Shown here piece after piece: positions 24,907-33,459 of a stretch of DNA of 64,000 bases; the first letter of the stretch is position 1, and each line of letters opens with the position of its first letter. Position numbers and translations under genes: made by a program. The stretch comes from Bradyrhizobium tropiciagri (lineage in GTDB: Bacteria > Pseudomonadota > Alphaproteobacteria > Rhizobiales > Xanthobacteraceae), in NCBI RefSeq assembly GCF_018130545.1, contig NZ_JAFCKF010000005.1:558001-622000 (forward strand), read 5' to 3'. The notes beneath the pieces were generated by a model, which made no database searches, had not been told where the DNA came from, and was given only the letters and a program-made list of their open reading frames with translations.

Positions 24907-25368
24907 TCAATACTGCGGGCAAACCATTTGATTGTATTCATTGTAGTAGCAGTTCTGGTTTCCGTAGTAGCCGTAGCTGCCGTAGTAGGCGCCGGCAGCG
25001 GCAGCGCCGGCGGCGGCAGCACCAACGCCCCAGCCAGGTCGGTAGTAGCGACCGCCATAACCGGGATAGCCTGCGACCGGACGGCCGGGGCGACCTGCAA
25101 CCGGTCGACCCGGATAGCCCGGGCGTCCTGCGATCGGATGCGAGGGGCGCGCGCGGCCGGCAGCGCGATATCCGCCGCCATGGACCCTTCCGGCACCCGC
25201 ATGCATCCTTCCGGCGCCGGCATGCATGCCTCCGCGGTGAACTCCGCCGCCTCCGCCACCGCGGTAGCCGCCGCCACCTCCACCGCGGCGGGCATAGGCG
25301 CCATCAGGAATCAGACAGATGGTAACGAGAACCAGAGCCGCCAGAACGGCGAGGATACAACGGAGCAT
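24907..25368 (-). CDS. Gly/Tyr-rich exported protein
   Basis: The 153-residue protein has a signal peptide (MLRCILAVLAALVLVTICLI, cleavage near AYA). A low-complexity mature part follows: RGGGGGGYRGGGGGG, then HAGAGRMHAGAGRVHGG repeats, then Gly-Arg-Pro-rich repeats (about 80-110), an Ala-rich helix (AAAAGAAAAGAYYGSYGYYG) and a Cys/Asn/Tyr tail ending MVCPQY. It is probably surface-exposed or outer-membrane-associated, with a possible structural or metal-binding role. It may lead a two-gene unit with the downstream 77-residue protein. Confidence 0.75.
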   Translation of the reverse strand: MLRCILAVLAALVLVTICLIPDGAYARRGGGGGGYRGGGGGGVHRGGMHAGAGRMHAGAGRVHGGGYRAAGRARPSHPIAGRPGYPGRPVAGRPGRPVAGYPGYGGRYYRPGWGVGAAAAGAAAAGAYYGSYGYYGNQNCYYNEYNQMVCPQY

Positions 25369-25688
25369 GGCGTGTCCTCCCTAACGGACGAAATTGCGAA
25401 CGGAGAAACTGCGACAATTTCGGTGCGCGAGATTGACGTAGATCAACGGAACGCAATCCGTCTTCATCATGCCGCACGCTGCAGCAGCGCTTTCAAACAA
25501 CCGCGAAAGAGAACTGCTAACAGACGTCCTCAGGCACAATCTGCACTTTGCTGCCGAAGCAACCGGGCTAGAATAGTCTGAAGGGTTCCATGACATTTGG
25601 TCTCGCCTCTCGGTCAGGCGAAAGACACATTTCTTGCCGAGTTCACCAATTCTTTTGCGTCCTGCAGAGTGCAGCCAAGAGGTCGATC
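25369..25688. other. Intergenic region upstream of the Gly-rich gene
   Basis: About 320 bp between the minus-strand Gly-rich gene and the plus-strand zinc-ribbon gene contain a FixK-like box (25433-25446). No RNA gene or repeat was seen. A longer frame from ATG 25590 enters the zinc-ribbon gene. Confidence 0.45.
25433..25446 (-). promoter_or_regulatory. FixK/FNR-like box upstream of the Gly-rich gene
   Basis: TTGACGTAGATCAA fits TTGA-N6-TCAA and nearly matches the symmetric anaerobox. It lies 64 nt upstream of the Gly-rich protein start, the same distance class as the other two boxes. Confidence 0.6.
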
Positions 25689-25904
25689 GTGCGGAAAGCG
25701 GATGTCACGTGCGCGTGCTGTGGCGCAGGTTTCCGGCGGCTGGAGCTGTGGTCCGAACCCGGCGCCAAGGGTGAGTATCACTGTCCCGTCTGCGACTATC
25801 TGCTCGAAGCATTCGATGGCACCAACCTGATCGCCTATCGGCTGACGATCCAGCCGGTGCGCGCACCGGTCTATTCGGTGAAGCACATTGGCGATCAACG
25901 ATGA
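25689..25904 (+). CDS. Small zinc-ribbon-like protein
   Basis: From GTG 25689 the 71-residue protein has two CxxC knuckles, CACCGAGF (about residues 7-14) and YHCPVCDYLLEAF (about 31-43), spaced as in a zinc ribbon. The tail is beta-rich (LIAYRLTIQPVRAPVY). A longer frame from ATG 25590 is possible, but its extra residues look unlike a real N-terminus. It could be a small DNA- or protein-binding regulator. It is convergent with the alpha/beta hydrolase. Confidence 0.6.
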   Translation: MRKADVTCACCGAGFRRLELWSEPGAKGEYHCPVCDYLLEAFDGTNLIAYRLTIQPVRAPVYSVKHIGDQR

Positions 25905-25922
25905 CTTGGCGATCGGCCGCCA

Positions 25923-26819
25923 TCAGCGCGCGGCAAACGCCCTGACCGCAGCAACCATCAAATCCGGCGCTTCCTGCGCGACGCAATGGCCGACGTTCTG
26001 GAACGTGCAGCGGCTGGCGTGCGGGATCAGCGTCGCGGCGCGGTCGGCCATCTCCTTGTAGATCGGCCATGACTGCTCGGCCGTGGCGATGCGGACCGGG
26101 CAGGCGATCTCGGAGAACCAGGGGAATGGATTACCGCGGCCGTCGCCGCGGTAGATCTGCTCCATGGCCTCAAAGATCGGCCCCAGCAGCGCCGACTCGA
26201 TCTCCGGCGTGCAGCGGAGTCGCATGCGGCCGTCGTCGAGTTTTGCATAGCCGTGATGGACATAGGCCCACAACGACGGCTCGGTCCACGGCGCGAAGGC
26301 CGGCGCGGCACGCAATCGGCGGAACAGATCGTCCGCATTGTCGAACTCGGCCCGGCGGCGCAGCACGCCTTGCACCGATCCGCTCGCGATGCCGCTGAGG
26401 CCACCAGTGCGCGGCGTGCGCGGATCCATCGCGGTTGGCTCGGTCACGAACAGCCGCACGAAGCGGTCCGGCATCAGCTTGGTGGCGAGCATCAGGTCGG
26501 TGGCGCCGGCACTGTGGCCGACGCCGTAGATGTCATGGAGGTCGAGCCGCTCCACGACCATGCACAGGTCGTCGGCGAAATCCTGGAAGTGATAGCGATC
26601 GGCGGCCGGCTTGTGGCTCAGGCCATGGCCGCGGCGGTCGAGCGCATAGACGGTGTAGTCGGAGGCCAGTGTCTCCGCGACCTCGGTCCAGACCTCGGCG
26701 ACAAAGCCGGTGCCGTGCAGTAGCAGCGCAGGCGGCTTGCCGGAAGCCGCTTCGCCCCAACGCGCGAGCGCGATCTGCGCGCCGCTATCGCCAACCACGA
26801 TCCGCTGCGGCTGCGCCAT
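25923..26819 (-). CDS. Alpha/beta hydrolase
   Basis: The 298-residue single-domain alpha/beta hydrolase has the oxyanion-hole HGTGF (about 35-39), the nucleophile elbow GVGHSAGATDLM (Ser in GHSAG, about residue 100), and an acid and His from the C-terminal strands (FQNVGHCVAQEAPD). It hydrolyses an unknown ester, amide or C-C bond. The next gene on the same strand starts 6 nt upstream of its frame, so it is probably co-transcribed after the GMC oxidoreductase. Confidence 0.82.
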   Translation of the reverse strand: MAQPQRIVVGDSGAQIALARWGEAASGKPPALLLHGTGFVAEVWTEVAETLASDYTVYALDRRGHGLSHKPAADRYHFQDFADDLCMVVERLDLHDIYGVGHSAGATDLMLATKLMPDRFVRLFVTEPTAMDPRTPRTGGLSGIASGSVQGVLRRRAEFDNADDLFRRLRAAPAFAPWTEPSLWAYVHHGYAKLDDGRMRLRCTPEIESALLGPIFEAMEQIYRGDGRGNPFPWFSEIACPVRIATAEQSWPIYKEMADRAATLIPHASRCTFQNVGHCVAQEAPDLMVAAVRAFAAR

Positions 26820-26825
26820 CGGCTT

Positions 26826-28445
26826 CTATCGCGCGTCTTGCAGGATCATCGCCGCGGCCTTCTCGGCGATCATCGCGGTCGGCGTGTTGGTGTTGCCGGA
26901 CGTGATGGTCGGCATCACGGAGGCATCGGCGATGCGCAGCCCGTGCAGGCCGTAGAAGCGCAGCCGCTCGTCGACCACGGCCATCGGATCGTTCGCCAGT
27001 CCCATCTTCGCGGTGCCGACGGGGTGGAAGATCGTGGTGCCAATGTCGCCGGCGGCCTTGGCGAGCGAGGCGTCGTCGTCGCCGACCGAGGGACCCGGCA
27101 GGAACTCCTCGGGATGGTATTTCTCCAGCGCTGTCTGCTTCATCAGTCTGCGCGTGGTGCGGATCGCGTCGGCCGCGACCTGGCGGTCGTCGGCGGTCGA
27201 GAGATAATTCGGCGCGATCGACGGCTTGTCGTCGGGGGCGGTCGATTTGATGCGCACGGTGCCGCGCGAAGTCGGTTGCAGATTGCAGGCGCTGACCGTG
27301 ATCGCGGGGAAGCGGTGCAAGGGATCGCCGAACTTGTCGAGCGACAGCGGTTGTACGTGGAACTGGATGTTGGCGCGCGAACGCGTCGCATCCGAGCGCG
27401 TGAAGATGCCGAGTTGCGACGGCGCCATGGTCAGCGGCCCGCGGCGGCGGAACGCATAGTCGAGGCCCATCAGGCCGCGGCGAACCAGATTGTAGTAGGT
27501 CTCGTTCAGCGTGCGCACGCCCGACACCTTGTAGATCGCGCGCTGCTGCAGATGATCCTGCAGATTATGGCCGATACCCTGCACGTCAGCCACGATGTCG
27601 ACGCCGAGCGGCGACAGCCATTCGGCCGGGCCGATGCCGGAGCGGTGCAGCACCTGGATTGATCCGATCGCGCCGGCGCAGAGGATCACCTCTCCCCTGG
27701 CGCGCGCCTCCACGGCCTCATTGCCTTGGCGAAACAGCACGCCGGCGGCACGGCCGCTCTCGATGATCAGGCGATCGACCAGCACGTCGGTCTCGAGTCT
27801 GAGATTGCTGCGGTTCAGCACCGGCTTGAGGAAGCCGCGCGCCGACGACCAGCGCCGGCCGCGCTTCTGGTTGACGTGGAAATAGCTGGTGCCTTCGTTA
27901 TCACCGGTGTTGAAATCCGGGATGCGCTTGATGCCCATCTCCTCGGCGGCGTCGCCGACCGCATCGAGGATCTGCCACGACAGCCGCGGCGCCTCGATGC
28001 GCCAGCCGCCGCCTGTGCCATGATGCTCGCTCGCACCGAGGAAGTGATCCTCCAGCTTCTTGAATGCCGGCAGCACGTCGTCGTAGCTCCAGCCGGTGAG
28101 GCCGAGCTGGCGCCAGTGGTCGTAGTCCGCGGCCTGGCCGCGCATCGAGATCATGGCGTTGATCGCCGACGAGCCGCCGATCACCTTGCCGCGCGGATAG
28201 GCGAGCGATCGGCCGTTGAGGCCAGGCTCGGCCTCGGTCTTGAACATCCAGTCCGAGCGCGGGTTGCCGATCGCGAAGAGATAGCCGACCGGGATGTGAA
28301 ACCAGATCCAGTTGTCCTTGCCGCCGGCTTCCAGCAGCAGCACGCGCTTGTTCGGATCGGCCGACAGACGGTTGGCCATGATGCAGCCCGCCGTGCCCGC
28401 ACCGACGATAATGTAGTCGTAGTCACCCTCAAGCCTTCGCGGCAT
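26826..28445 (-). CDS. GMC-family oxidoreductase (choline dehydrogenase-like)
   Basis: The 539-residue FAD-dependent alcohol dehydrogenase-type protein has the N-terminal IIVGAGTAGCIMANRLSAD (FAD binding), GMC signature 1 PRGKVIGGSSAINAMI (about residue 82), signature 2 GAIGSIQVLHRSGIGP (about residue 255) and the active-site His in IFHPVGTAKMG. The second catalytic residue is in SGNTNTPTAMIAEKAA. Substrates of this branch are alcohols, aldehydes or choline-like compounds. It stops 6 nt before the alpha/beta hydrolase start, suggesting a joint pathway. Confidence 0.88.
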   Translation of the reverse strand: MPRRLEGDYDYIIVGAGTAGCIMANRLSADPNKRVLLLEAGGKDNWIWFHIPVGYLFAIGNPRSDWMFKTEAEPGLNGRSLAYPRGKVIGGSSAINAMISMRGQAADYDHWRQLGLTGWSYDDVLPAFKKLEDHFLGASEHHGTGGGWRIEAPRLSWQILDAVGDAAEEMGIKRIPDFNTGDNEGTSYFHVNQKRGRRWSSARGFLKPVLNRSNLRLETDVLVDRLIIESGRAAGVLFRQGNEAVEARARGEVILCAGAIGSIQVLHRSGIGPAEWLSPLGVDIVADVQGIGHNLQDHLQQRAIYKVSGVRTLNETYYNLVRRGLMGLDYAFRRRGPLTMAPSQLGIFTRSDATRSRANIQFHVQPLSLDKFGDPLHRFPAITVSACNLQPTSRGTVRIKSTAPDDKPSIAPNYLSTADDRQVAADAIRTTRRLMKQTALEKYHPEEFLPGPSVGDDDASLAKAAGDIGTTIFHPVGTAKMGLANDPMAVVDERLRFYGLHGLRIADASVMPTITSGNTNTPTAMIAEKAAAMILQDAR

Positions 28446-28473
28446 GTCCTCGTTCCCGGCAAACGTCTTTTGT

Positions 28474-28490
28474 TGACTTCCTATTAGTCA
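28474..28490. promoter_or_regulatory. Operator-like inverted repeat before the GMC gene
   Basis: TGACT (28474-28478) and AGTCA (28486-28490) are 5-bp arms 7 nt apart, about 28 nt upstream of the GMC oxidoreductase start and within the region shared with the divergent PNPOx gene. Palindromes of this form are common for TetR-type regulators, but none is encoded nearby. Confidence 0.3.
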
Positions 28491-28637
28491 GACGCAGCCG
28501 GTCGAGACAAGCCCGACGGCGAATGCCGGGCTCGACGCCTTTTCGCATAATTCGGACTTGGACAGCTTTTCACGCCCATTCCGAATGAATAGGCTTTCTC
28601 CGTGTAGATGGATTGCTCAACTTGGTGGAGGATTCCT

Positions 28638-29258
28638 GTGGCAGACCCAGTCCGCGCCGCATTTTACCACGATGGAATGCGTGAATTGCAGGACCGCTTC
28701 GACGGCCGTCGCGTTGCAGACGGCCTCGAGAAGCATCGCCTCCATTTCGAATTCTGGGAGCAGGACCGCAAGCTGATCGAGGAGACGCGATTCTTCTTCA
28801 TTGCGACGAGCTATCAGGACAACGTCGATTGTTCGATGCGTTCCGGCGATCCCGGCTTCGTGAAGATCACCGGGCCCGATACGCTTGAATTCCCGGAGTA
28901 TGACGGCAACAACATGTACCGCACGCTCGGCAATATTCATCGCAACCCGAATATCGGGTTGCTGTTTGTCCGCCTCGACGGCAAGACGTTTCGAACGCGC
29001 GTCCGAGGCCAAGCAACGATCCACGACGACCCGGAGACGCTTGCCAGGCACCATGGCGCGAAGGTTGTCGTGCGCGTCAAATGCGAGATCTTCCCGAATT
29101 GCCCGCGCTACGTTCCGGACCTGATGGGCGCTTCAGCGGATGTGCCGGCGAACCTGTTCGTTCCCCGGCCTGGCTACGAGCCGCCCGCACCGGAATGGAA
29201 GAGCCGGGATTACCTCAGGGACGTGCTTTCGAAGTATGATCCGCACCGGAAAACGTGA
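28638..29258 (+). CDS. Pyridoxamine 5'-phosphate oxidase-like flavin protein
   Basis: The 206-residue protein is of the PNPOx-like FMN-binding fold: FFFIATSYQDNVDCSMRSGDPGFVKI, then TLEFPEYDGNNMYRTLGNIHRNPNIGLLFV and a C-terminal Pro/Cys region. It probably binds flavin (FMN or F420-like) and reduces an unknown substrate. GTG 28638 was chosen because GGAGGA lies 5 nt upstream. It is divergent from the GMC oxidoreductase and converges on the next membrane protein with a 3-nt gap. Confidence 0.75.
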   Translation: MADPVRAAFYHDGMRELQDRFDGRRVADGLEKHRLHFEFWEQDRKLIEETRFFFIATSYQDNVDCSMRSGDPGFVKITGPDTLEFPEYDGNNMYRTLGNIHRNPNIGLLFVRLDGKTFRTRVRGQATIHDDPETLARHHGAKVVVRVKCEIFPNCPRYVPDLMGASADVPANLFVPRPGYEPPAPEWKSRDYLRDVLSKYDPHRKT

Positions 29259-29261
29259 GGT

Positions 29262-29687
29262 TTAGGGCAGCGGCGCCATGTAGGGAATGCTGGCCACCAG
29301 CGCGAACACCTGTACCGCGTTGCAGGCCATGCCGCCCCAATGCAGCCGGCGCAGCCGCCGCACTGCGGTCGGATCGCCTGAGTCCCGCGCGTCTGCTTCG
29401 GCATCGAGCCGGCGCAGGAACCATCGCCGCGCCAGCACGGCAAAACCGGCGATCAGGGCGATGCAAAGTGCGGTGACCGGCCGGCCCGCTGCGGCAAAGG
29501 CGAGTGTCCCGATCACACCGGAGACGGTCAGCACCAGGAAGTAGGCGTTGAACATGCCGCGCAGCAGGCGGGTGACGGGCGGAACGTCGAGCTTCACCAG
29601 CAGGAACGCCGGCGCCGCCAGCAGGAAGTATCCCATCGGCACCAGCAGGATGATGGTGGAAAACAGGACCGCTTGATCCGGCGTCAT
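29262..29687 (-). CDS. Small integral membrane protein, unknown function
   Basis: The 141-residue protein has about four hydrophobic segments: VLFSTIILLVPMGYFLLAAPAFLLV, MFNAYFLVLTVSGVIGTLAFA, VTALCIALIAGFAVLA and a C-terminal VFALVASIPYMAPLP. A charged loop (RRLDAEADARDSGDP) lies between the last two. No catalytic motif is seen. It stands alone between two convergent or divergent genes. Confidence 0.6.
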   Translation of the reverse strand: MTPDQAVLFSTIILLVPMGYFLLAAPAFLLVKLDVPPVTRLLRGMFNAYFLVLTVSGVIGTLAFAAAGRPVTALCIALIAGFAVLARRWFLRRLDAEADARDSGDPTAVRRLRRLHWGGMACNAVQVFALVASIPYMAPLP

Positions 29688-29966
29688 GCAGCCGCTCCTT
29701 CTTTGGACGGCGAGAGGATTCGCTGCGGAAAACCTCGGGTAGTATCGGTACGGGGTATCTCCCGTACCATTGGGCTTTGGTCGGATGCGATTGCATCAAG
29801 CCCGACACTAACAGCCTTGAAGTCGGCTGGCCGCCCTGCCGGAGGAACATGCTGCATCCGGTTTATGAATGCGGGCCCCAGCCAGCGGCATGCCTCATCT
29901 GTTTGGGTGGACTGGCTCTTGCATGCTAGACAGGACGTTCGTCCAACCTCCGAGGCCAGAATTCTC

Positions 29967-31139
29967 ATGCCCATCGTCAACCGCGTCGCCGATCTGCAAC
30001 CCGATATCCAGGCCTGGCGCCGCGACATCCATGAAAACCCCGAGCTGCTCTATGATGTGCACCGCACTGCATCATTCGTGGCCGACCGTCTCAGGGAATT
30101 CGGCTGCGACGAGGTCGTGACCGGGCTCGGCAAGACCGGCGTGGTCGGGGTCATCAAGGGCAACAAGGGGCCGGCCAAGGGCGACGTCAAGGTGATCGGC
30201 CTGCGCGCCGACATGGACGCGCTGCCGATCCACGAAGAGACCAACTTGCCTTACGCCTCGAAGACGCCGGGCAAGATGCACGCCTGCGGCCATGACGGCC
30301 ACACTGCGATGCTGCTCGGCGCCGCGCGCTACCTCGCCGAGACGCGCAATTTCGCCGGCGACGTGGCGGTGATCTTCCAGCCCGCCGAGGAGGGCGGGGC
30401 AGGAGCGGCCGCCATGATCAAGGACGGCCTGATGGATCGCTTCGGCATCGAGCAGGTCTACGGTATGCACAACGGCCCGGGAATTCCGATCGGCTCGTTT
30501 GCGATCCGTCCGGGCCCGATCATGGCATCCACCGACGAGGTCAATATCAACATCGAAGGGCTCGGCGGCCACGCCGCGCGGCCGCATAAATGCATCGATT
30601 CGGTGATGGTCGGCGCGCAGCTGATCACCGCGCTGCAGTCGATCGTGTCGCGCAGCGTCGATCCGCTGGATTCCGCCGTGATCTCGATCTGCGAATTCCA
30701 TGCCGGCAACGCCCGCAACGTGATCCCGCAGACCGCGGTGCTGCGCGGCACCGTCCGCACCCTGACCCCGGAGGTCCGGCAATTGATCGAGAAGCGCATC
30801 GGCGAAGTGGTCAAGGGCGTGGCCCAGCTGACCGGCGCGCGGATCGATCTCGACTACAAGCGCGGCTATCCCGTCACCGTCAATCATCCCTCGCAGACCG
30901 AATTCGCGACCCGCATCGCCAGGGAAGTGGCCGGCGACGGCAACGTGCACACGATGCCGCCGCTGATGGGCGGCGAGGATTTCTCCTACATGCTGGAAGC
31001 GCGGCCCGGCGCCTTCATCTTCTGCGGCAACGGTGACAGCGCGGGCCTGCACCACCCCGCCTACAATTTCAATGACGAGGCGATCGTGTACGGCACCTCG
31101 TACTTCGTGAAGATCGTGGAGGACGCGCTGGCGGCGTGA
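29967..31139 (+). CDS. M20-family amidohydrolase (hippurate hydrolase-like)
   Basis: The 390-residue zinc peptidase/aminoacylase is of the M20D type. Metal ligands are seen in HACGHDGHTAML (about 101-112), FQPAEEGGAGA (catalytic Glu pair), YGMHNGPG and the late GGEDFSYM and LHHPAYNFND. The dimerisation domain lies about 185-290 (GLGGHAARPHKC). It cleaves N-acyl amino acids or a related amide. ATG 29967 (MPIVNRVADLQPDI) was chosen from the family N-terminus. It stops 3 nt from the converging P450 gene. Confidence 0.87.
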   Translation: MPIVNRVADLQPDIQAWRRDIHENPELLYDVHRTASFVADRLREFGCDEVVTGLGKTGVVGVIKGNKGPAKGDVKVIGLRADMDALPIHEETNLPYASKTPGKMHACGHDGHTAMLLGAARYLAETRNFAGDVAVIFQPAEEGGAGAAAMIKDGLMDRFGIEQVYGMHNGPGIPIGSFAIRPGPIMASTDEVNINIEGLGGHAARPHKCIDSVMVGAQLITALQSIVSRSVDPLDSAVISICEFHAGNARNVIPQTAVLRGTVRTLTPEVRQLIEKRIGEVVKGVAQLTGARIDLDYKRGYPVTVNHPSQTEFATRIAREVAGDGNVHTMPPLMGGEDFSYMLEARPGAFIFCGNGDSAGLHHPAYNFNDEAIVYGTSYFVKIVEDALAA

Positions 31140-31142
31140 GCC

Positions 31143-32324
31143 TCACGCATCCCATCGCACCGGCAGCGTCACCGGGCCACGGAACACCCAGCCACGGACG
31201 ACCGGCGGCGCCTCCTCGCGGAGGCGCAGATGGCGCAGGCGCGCGAACAGCATCGGCGCCACGATCTTGCCGACGGTGAGCCGCGACACCCAGGTGCCGG
31301 CGCAGAAATGCGGTCCGGCGCCGAACGCCAGGTGCGATTGCTTCGGCCGCGTCACGTCGAAGCGATCAGGCTCGGCAAAGCGATTGCCGTCGCGGTTGGC
31401 GGCACCGACGCAGAGGCCGATCTGAAGGCCCTCGGGCAGCGTGGTGCCGGAGAGATCGACATCGCGGGTGACGCGGCGTGGATACATGCCGATCGGCGAG
31501 ATCCAGCGCACCGCTTCCTCGAACGCGGCCGGCCATAGCTCCGGCTTCGCCAGCAAATTGTCCTTCTGCGTCGAGTTTTCCAGCAGGCCGAGCACGAGGG
31601 TGAGGATCGCATCGCGCGGTTCGTTCAACCCGCCGCCGATGATCACCTTGATGTTGGCGCGGATGCCCTCGATCGGCATCGGCGGATCGGCATGGATCAT
31701 CGAGGACAGGATCGACGGATTCGGGTGGCTGCGGTGATCGTCGAGCACCGCGTCGATCGCGGCGTCGACATCGGCGCTCGCCTGCATCGCCTTGCGCTCG
31801 ATCTCGGCATCGGCGGCATAGTTGCCGGCGCCGTCGATCAAGGCTTGCGACCATTCGGCCAGGGTCTGCCACGGCATCGCGCGAAAGCCGATCATGGCCA
31901 TCAGGCTGAGGGAGGCCATCGGCGCAGCCAGCGCCGCGAATAGATCGGCTTCACCGGCCGCCGCCAGATCATCGATCAGCTTGTTCGCGATCGCGGTGAA
32001 TTGCGGTGCCCAATGCTCCTTGATCGTGGCCGGGCGGAACGAGGGCTCGATCGCCTTGCGGCCGATCGTATGCTCGGTGCCGTCCTTGCGCATGAAGGTC
32101 GGCCCCATCACCTTGTTGACCAGCGAGGCGGGATTGTCGGCCGAGTAGGTCGCGGGATCGCGCTCGATCCGCGTGATGTCGTCGAAGCGCGTCACCAGCG
32201 TCAGCTTGGCGGGCTCGACATACACCGCCGGCGCCAGCTCGCGCAGGCGGCGGAAGATCGGATAGGGGTCGTCGAGCAGGTCCTGATAGGCGATGTCAGT
32301 GACGACGGGCACGCTGCTGGCCAT
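31143..32324 (-). CDS. Cytochrome P450
   Basis: The 393-residue soluble bacterial P450 has the I-helix GGGLNEPRD, the K-helix ExxR as EEAVR, and the heme-ligand loop FGAGPHFCAGTWVSR near residue 345 with the axial Cys. The usual acid-alcohol pair of the I-helix is replaced by E-P, as in some Bradyrhizobium P450s. It is divergent from a LysR-family gene, and a perfect 10-bp inverted repeat lies midway between the two starts, pointing to LysR control. No ferredoxin partner is encoded next to it. Confidence 0.88.
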   Translation of the reverse strand: MASSVPVVTDIAYQDLLDDPYPIFRRLRELAPAVYVEPAKLTLVTRFDDITRIERDPATYSADNPASLVNKVMGPTFMRKDGTEHTIGRKAIEPSFRPATIKEHWAPQFTAIANKLIDDLAAAGEADLFAALAAPMASLSLMAMIGFRAMPWQTLAEWSQALIDGAGNYAADAEIERKAMQASADVDAAIDAVLDDHRSHPNPSILSSMIHADPPMPIEGIRANIKVIIGGGLNEPRDAILTLVLGLLENSTQKDNLLAKPELWPAAFEEAVRWISPIGMYPRRVTRDVDLSGTTLPEGLQIGLCVGAANRDGNRFAEPDRFDVTRPKQSHLAFGAGPHFCAGTWVSRLTVGKIVAPMLFARLRHLRLREEAPPVVRGWVFRGPVTLPVRWDA

Positions 32325-32378
32325 GGATCCTCCCGGAGCGCTTTTTTGCAGAGGCTAGCGCTGGAGGGGTAATCACTC

Positions 32379-32410
32379 AATTCGATGGGATTGATATAGT
32401 CCATCGAATT
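32379..32410. promoter_or_regulatory. Candidate LysR operator between P450 and its regulator
   Basis: AATTCGATGG (32379-32388) and CCATCGAATT (32401-32410) are perfect 10-bp arms separated by 12 nt. The site is about 54 nt from the P450 start and 51 nt from the LysR start. LysR-type regulators usually bind such dyads in divergent promoters, so auto-regulation and P450 control are likely. Confidence 0.6.
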
Positions 32411-32461
32411 ATTCAATGACATTGTGCTAGGCTGGACCGCCGGCAATGCGGGAGGTGCAGC

Positions 32462-33370
32462 GTGGCGGTCAATTCCTCGATCGATCCGATCGACATCGGG
32501 ACCTTGCGGACGCTGGTGCTGGTCTACGATATGCAGTCGTTCTCGGCCGCGGCCCAGCGGCTCGACGTCAACCAGTCTACCATCAGCTATGCGATCGAGC
32601 GGCTGCGCGGAGCGCTCCACGACCCGCTGTTCGTCCGCAGCGGCAATGGCGTGACGGCGACCGAGCGCTGCGCGGCGCTGGTCGGCTGGGCGCGGGACAT
32701 GATCGGCGAGATCGACGGGCTTGCTTCACCAGTCGAATTCGACCCGGCAACCGCGCAGGGTACCGTGACGATCTCCTGCAATTATCACGAACGCCAGACC
32801 CTGATCCCGCAGTTCAGCGCGCGGCTGCGCGCCGGCGCGCCGCAGGTTCGCCTCGTCCTGCTCGATGCCGCAGGCCATGGCGACGTCCATCTCAAGCAGA
32901 ACCAGTGCGACATCGTGCTGGGTCCGGTCGGGATCGTCGGCGAAAGTTTCTTCAGGCGCCATGTCCTCACCGATCACTATGTCTGCGTGATGGATCCGGC
33001 CAATCCGCTGGCGCGCGCACGGATCGCGCTGTCGGCCTACGCCAAGGCCGAGCATGTCTTCATCACCCATAGCGGCGAGTGGCAGCCGCTTTATCTCGCG
33101 GCGCTCAAGGCGCGGAAGATCGAGATCGCGCCGATGGTCAGCCTGCCGAACCACGACAGTCTGGAGCGGATCATCACCGGCACAAGGCTGGTTGCGACCA
33201 TCCCGCATCATCTGGCGCGGGCGATGCGCGGCATCCTGCACGTCGCGTCGCTGCCGTTCCGCGTGCCGATCTCGATCGACATGTACTGGAGCGCCAGGAC
33301 GGCCAAGTCAGGCCTGCACAAATGGACACGCGGCCTGCTGGCCGAGGTTGCGAAGGCTTACGCCGCCTGA
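32462..33370 (+). CDS. LysR-family transcriptional regulator
   Basis: The 302-residue protein uses a GTG start with GGGAGGTG upstream. The N-terminal winged helix-turn-helix (about residues 12-70) has SFSAAAQRLDVNQSTISYAIERLRGAL. The C-terminal part is a periplasmic-binding-protein-like inducer domain (about 95-290). It is divergent from the P450 gene and shares the operator at 32379-32410. The inducer is unknown but should be related to the P450 substrate. Confidence 0.88.
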   Translation: MAVNSSIDPIDIGTLRTLVLVYDMQSFSAAAQRLDVNQSTISYAIERLRGALHDPLFVRSGNGVTATERCAALVGWARDMIGEIDGLASPVEFDPATAQGTVTISCNYHERQTLIPQFSARLRAGAPQVRLVLLDAAGHGDVHLKQNQCDIVLGPVGIVGESFFRRHVLTDHYVCVMDPANPLARARIALSAYAKAEHVFITHSGEWQPLYLAALKARKIEIAPMVSLPNHDSLERIITGTRLVATIPHHLARAMRGILHVASLPFRVPISIDMYWSARTAKSGLHKWTRGLLAEVAKAYAA

Positions 33371-33390
33371 GCGAGCGTCCCACGGCCACA

Positions 33391-33421
33391 AAACAAAAGG
33401 CCCGCACCTGAGGTGCGGGCC
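33391..33421 (-). terminator. Intrinsic terminator of the phosphate transporter gene
   Basis: The 23-nt palindrome 33399-33421 (arms GGCCCGCACCT and AGGTGCGGGCC) is followed, reading the minus strand, by TTTTGTTTTG. It lies 38 nt after the transporter stop. The plus side has no T-run, so it acts mainly on the minus strand. Confidence 0.8.
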
Positions 33422-33459
33422 GTCTGTCCGGCGCGTTACCGCGCCGAAAGCAAGGGGCA

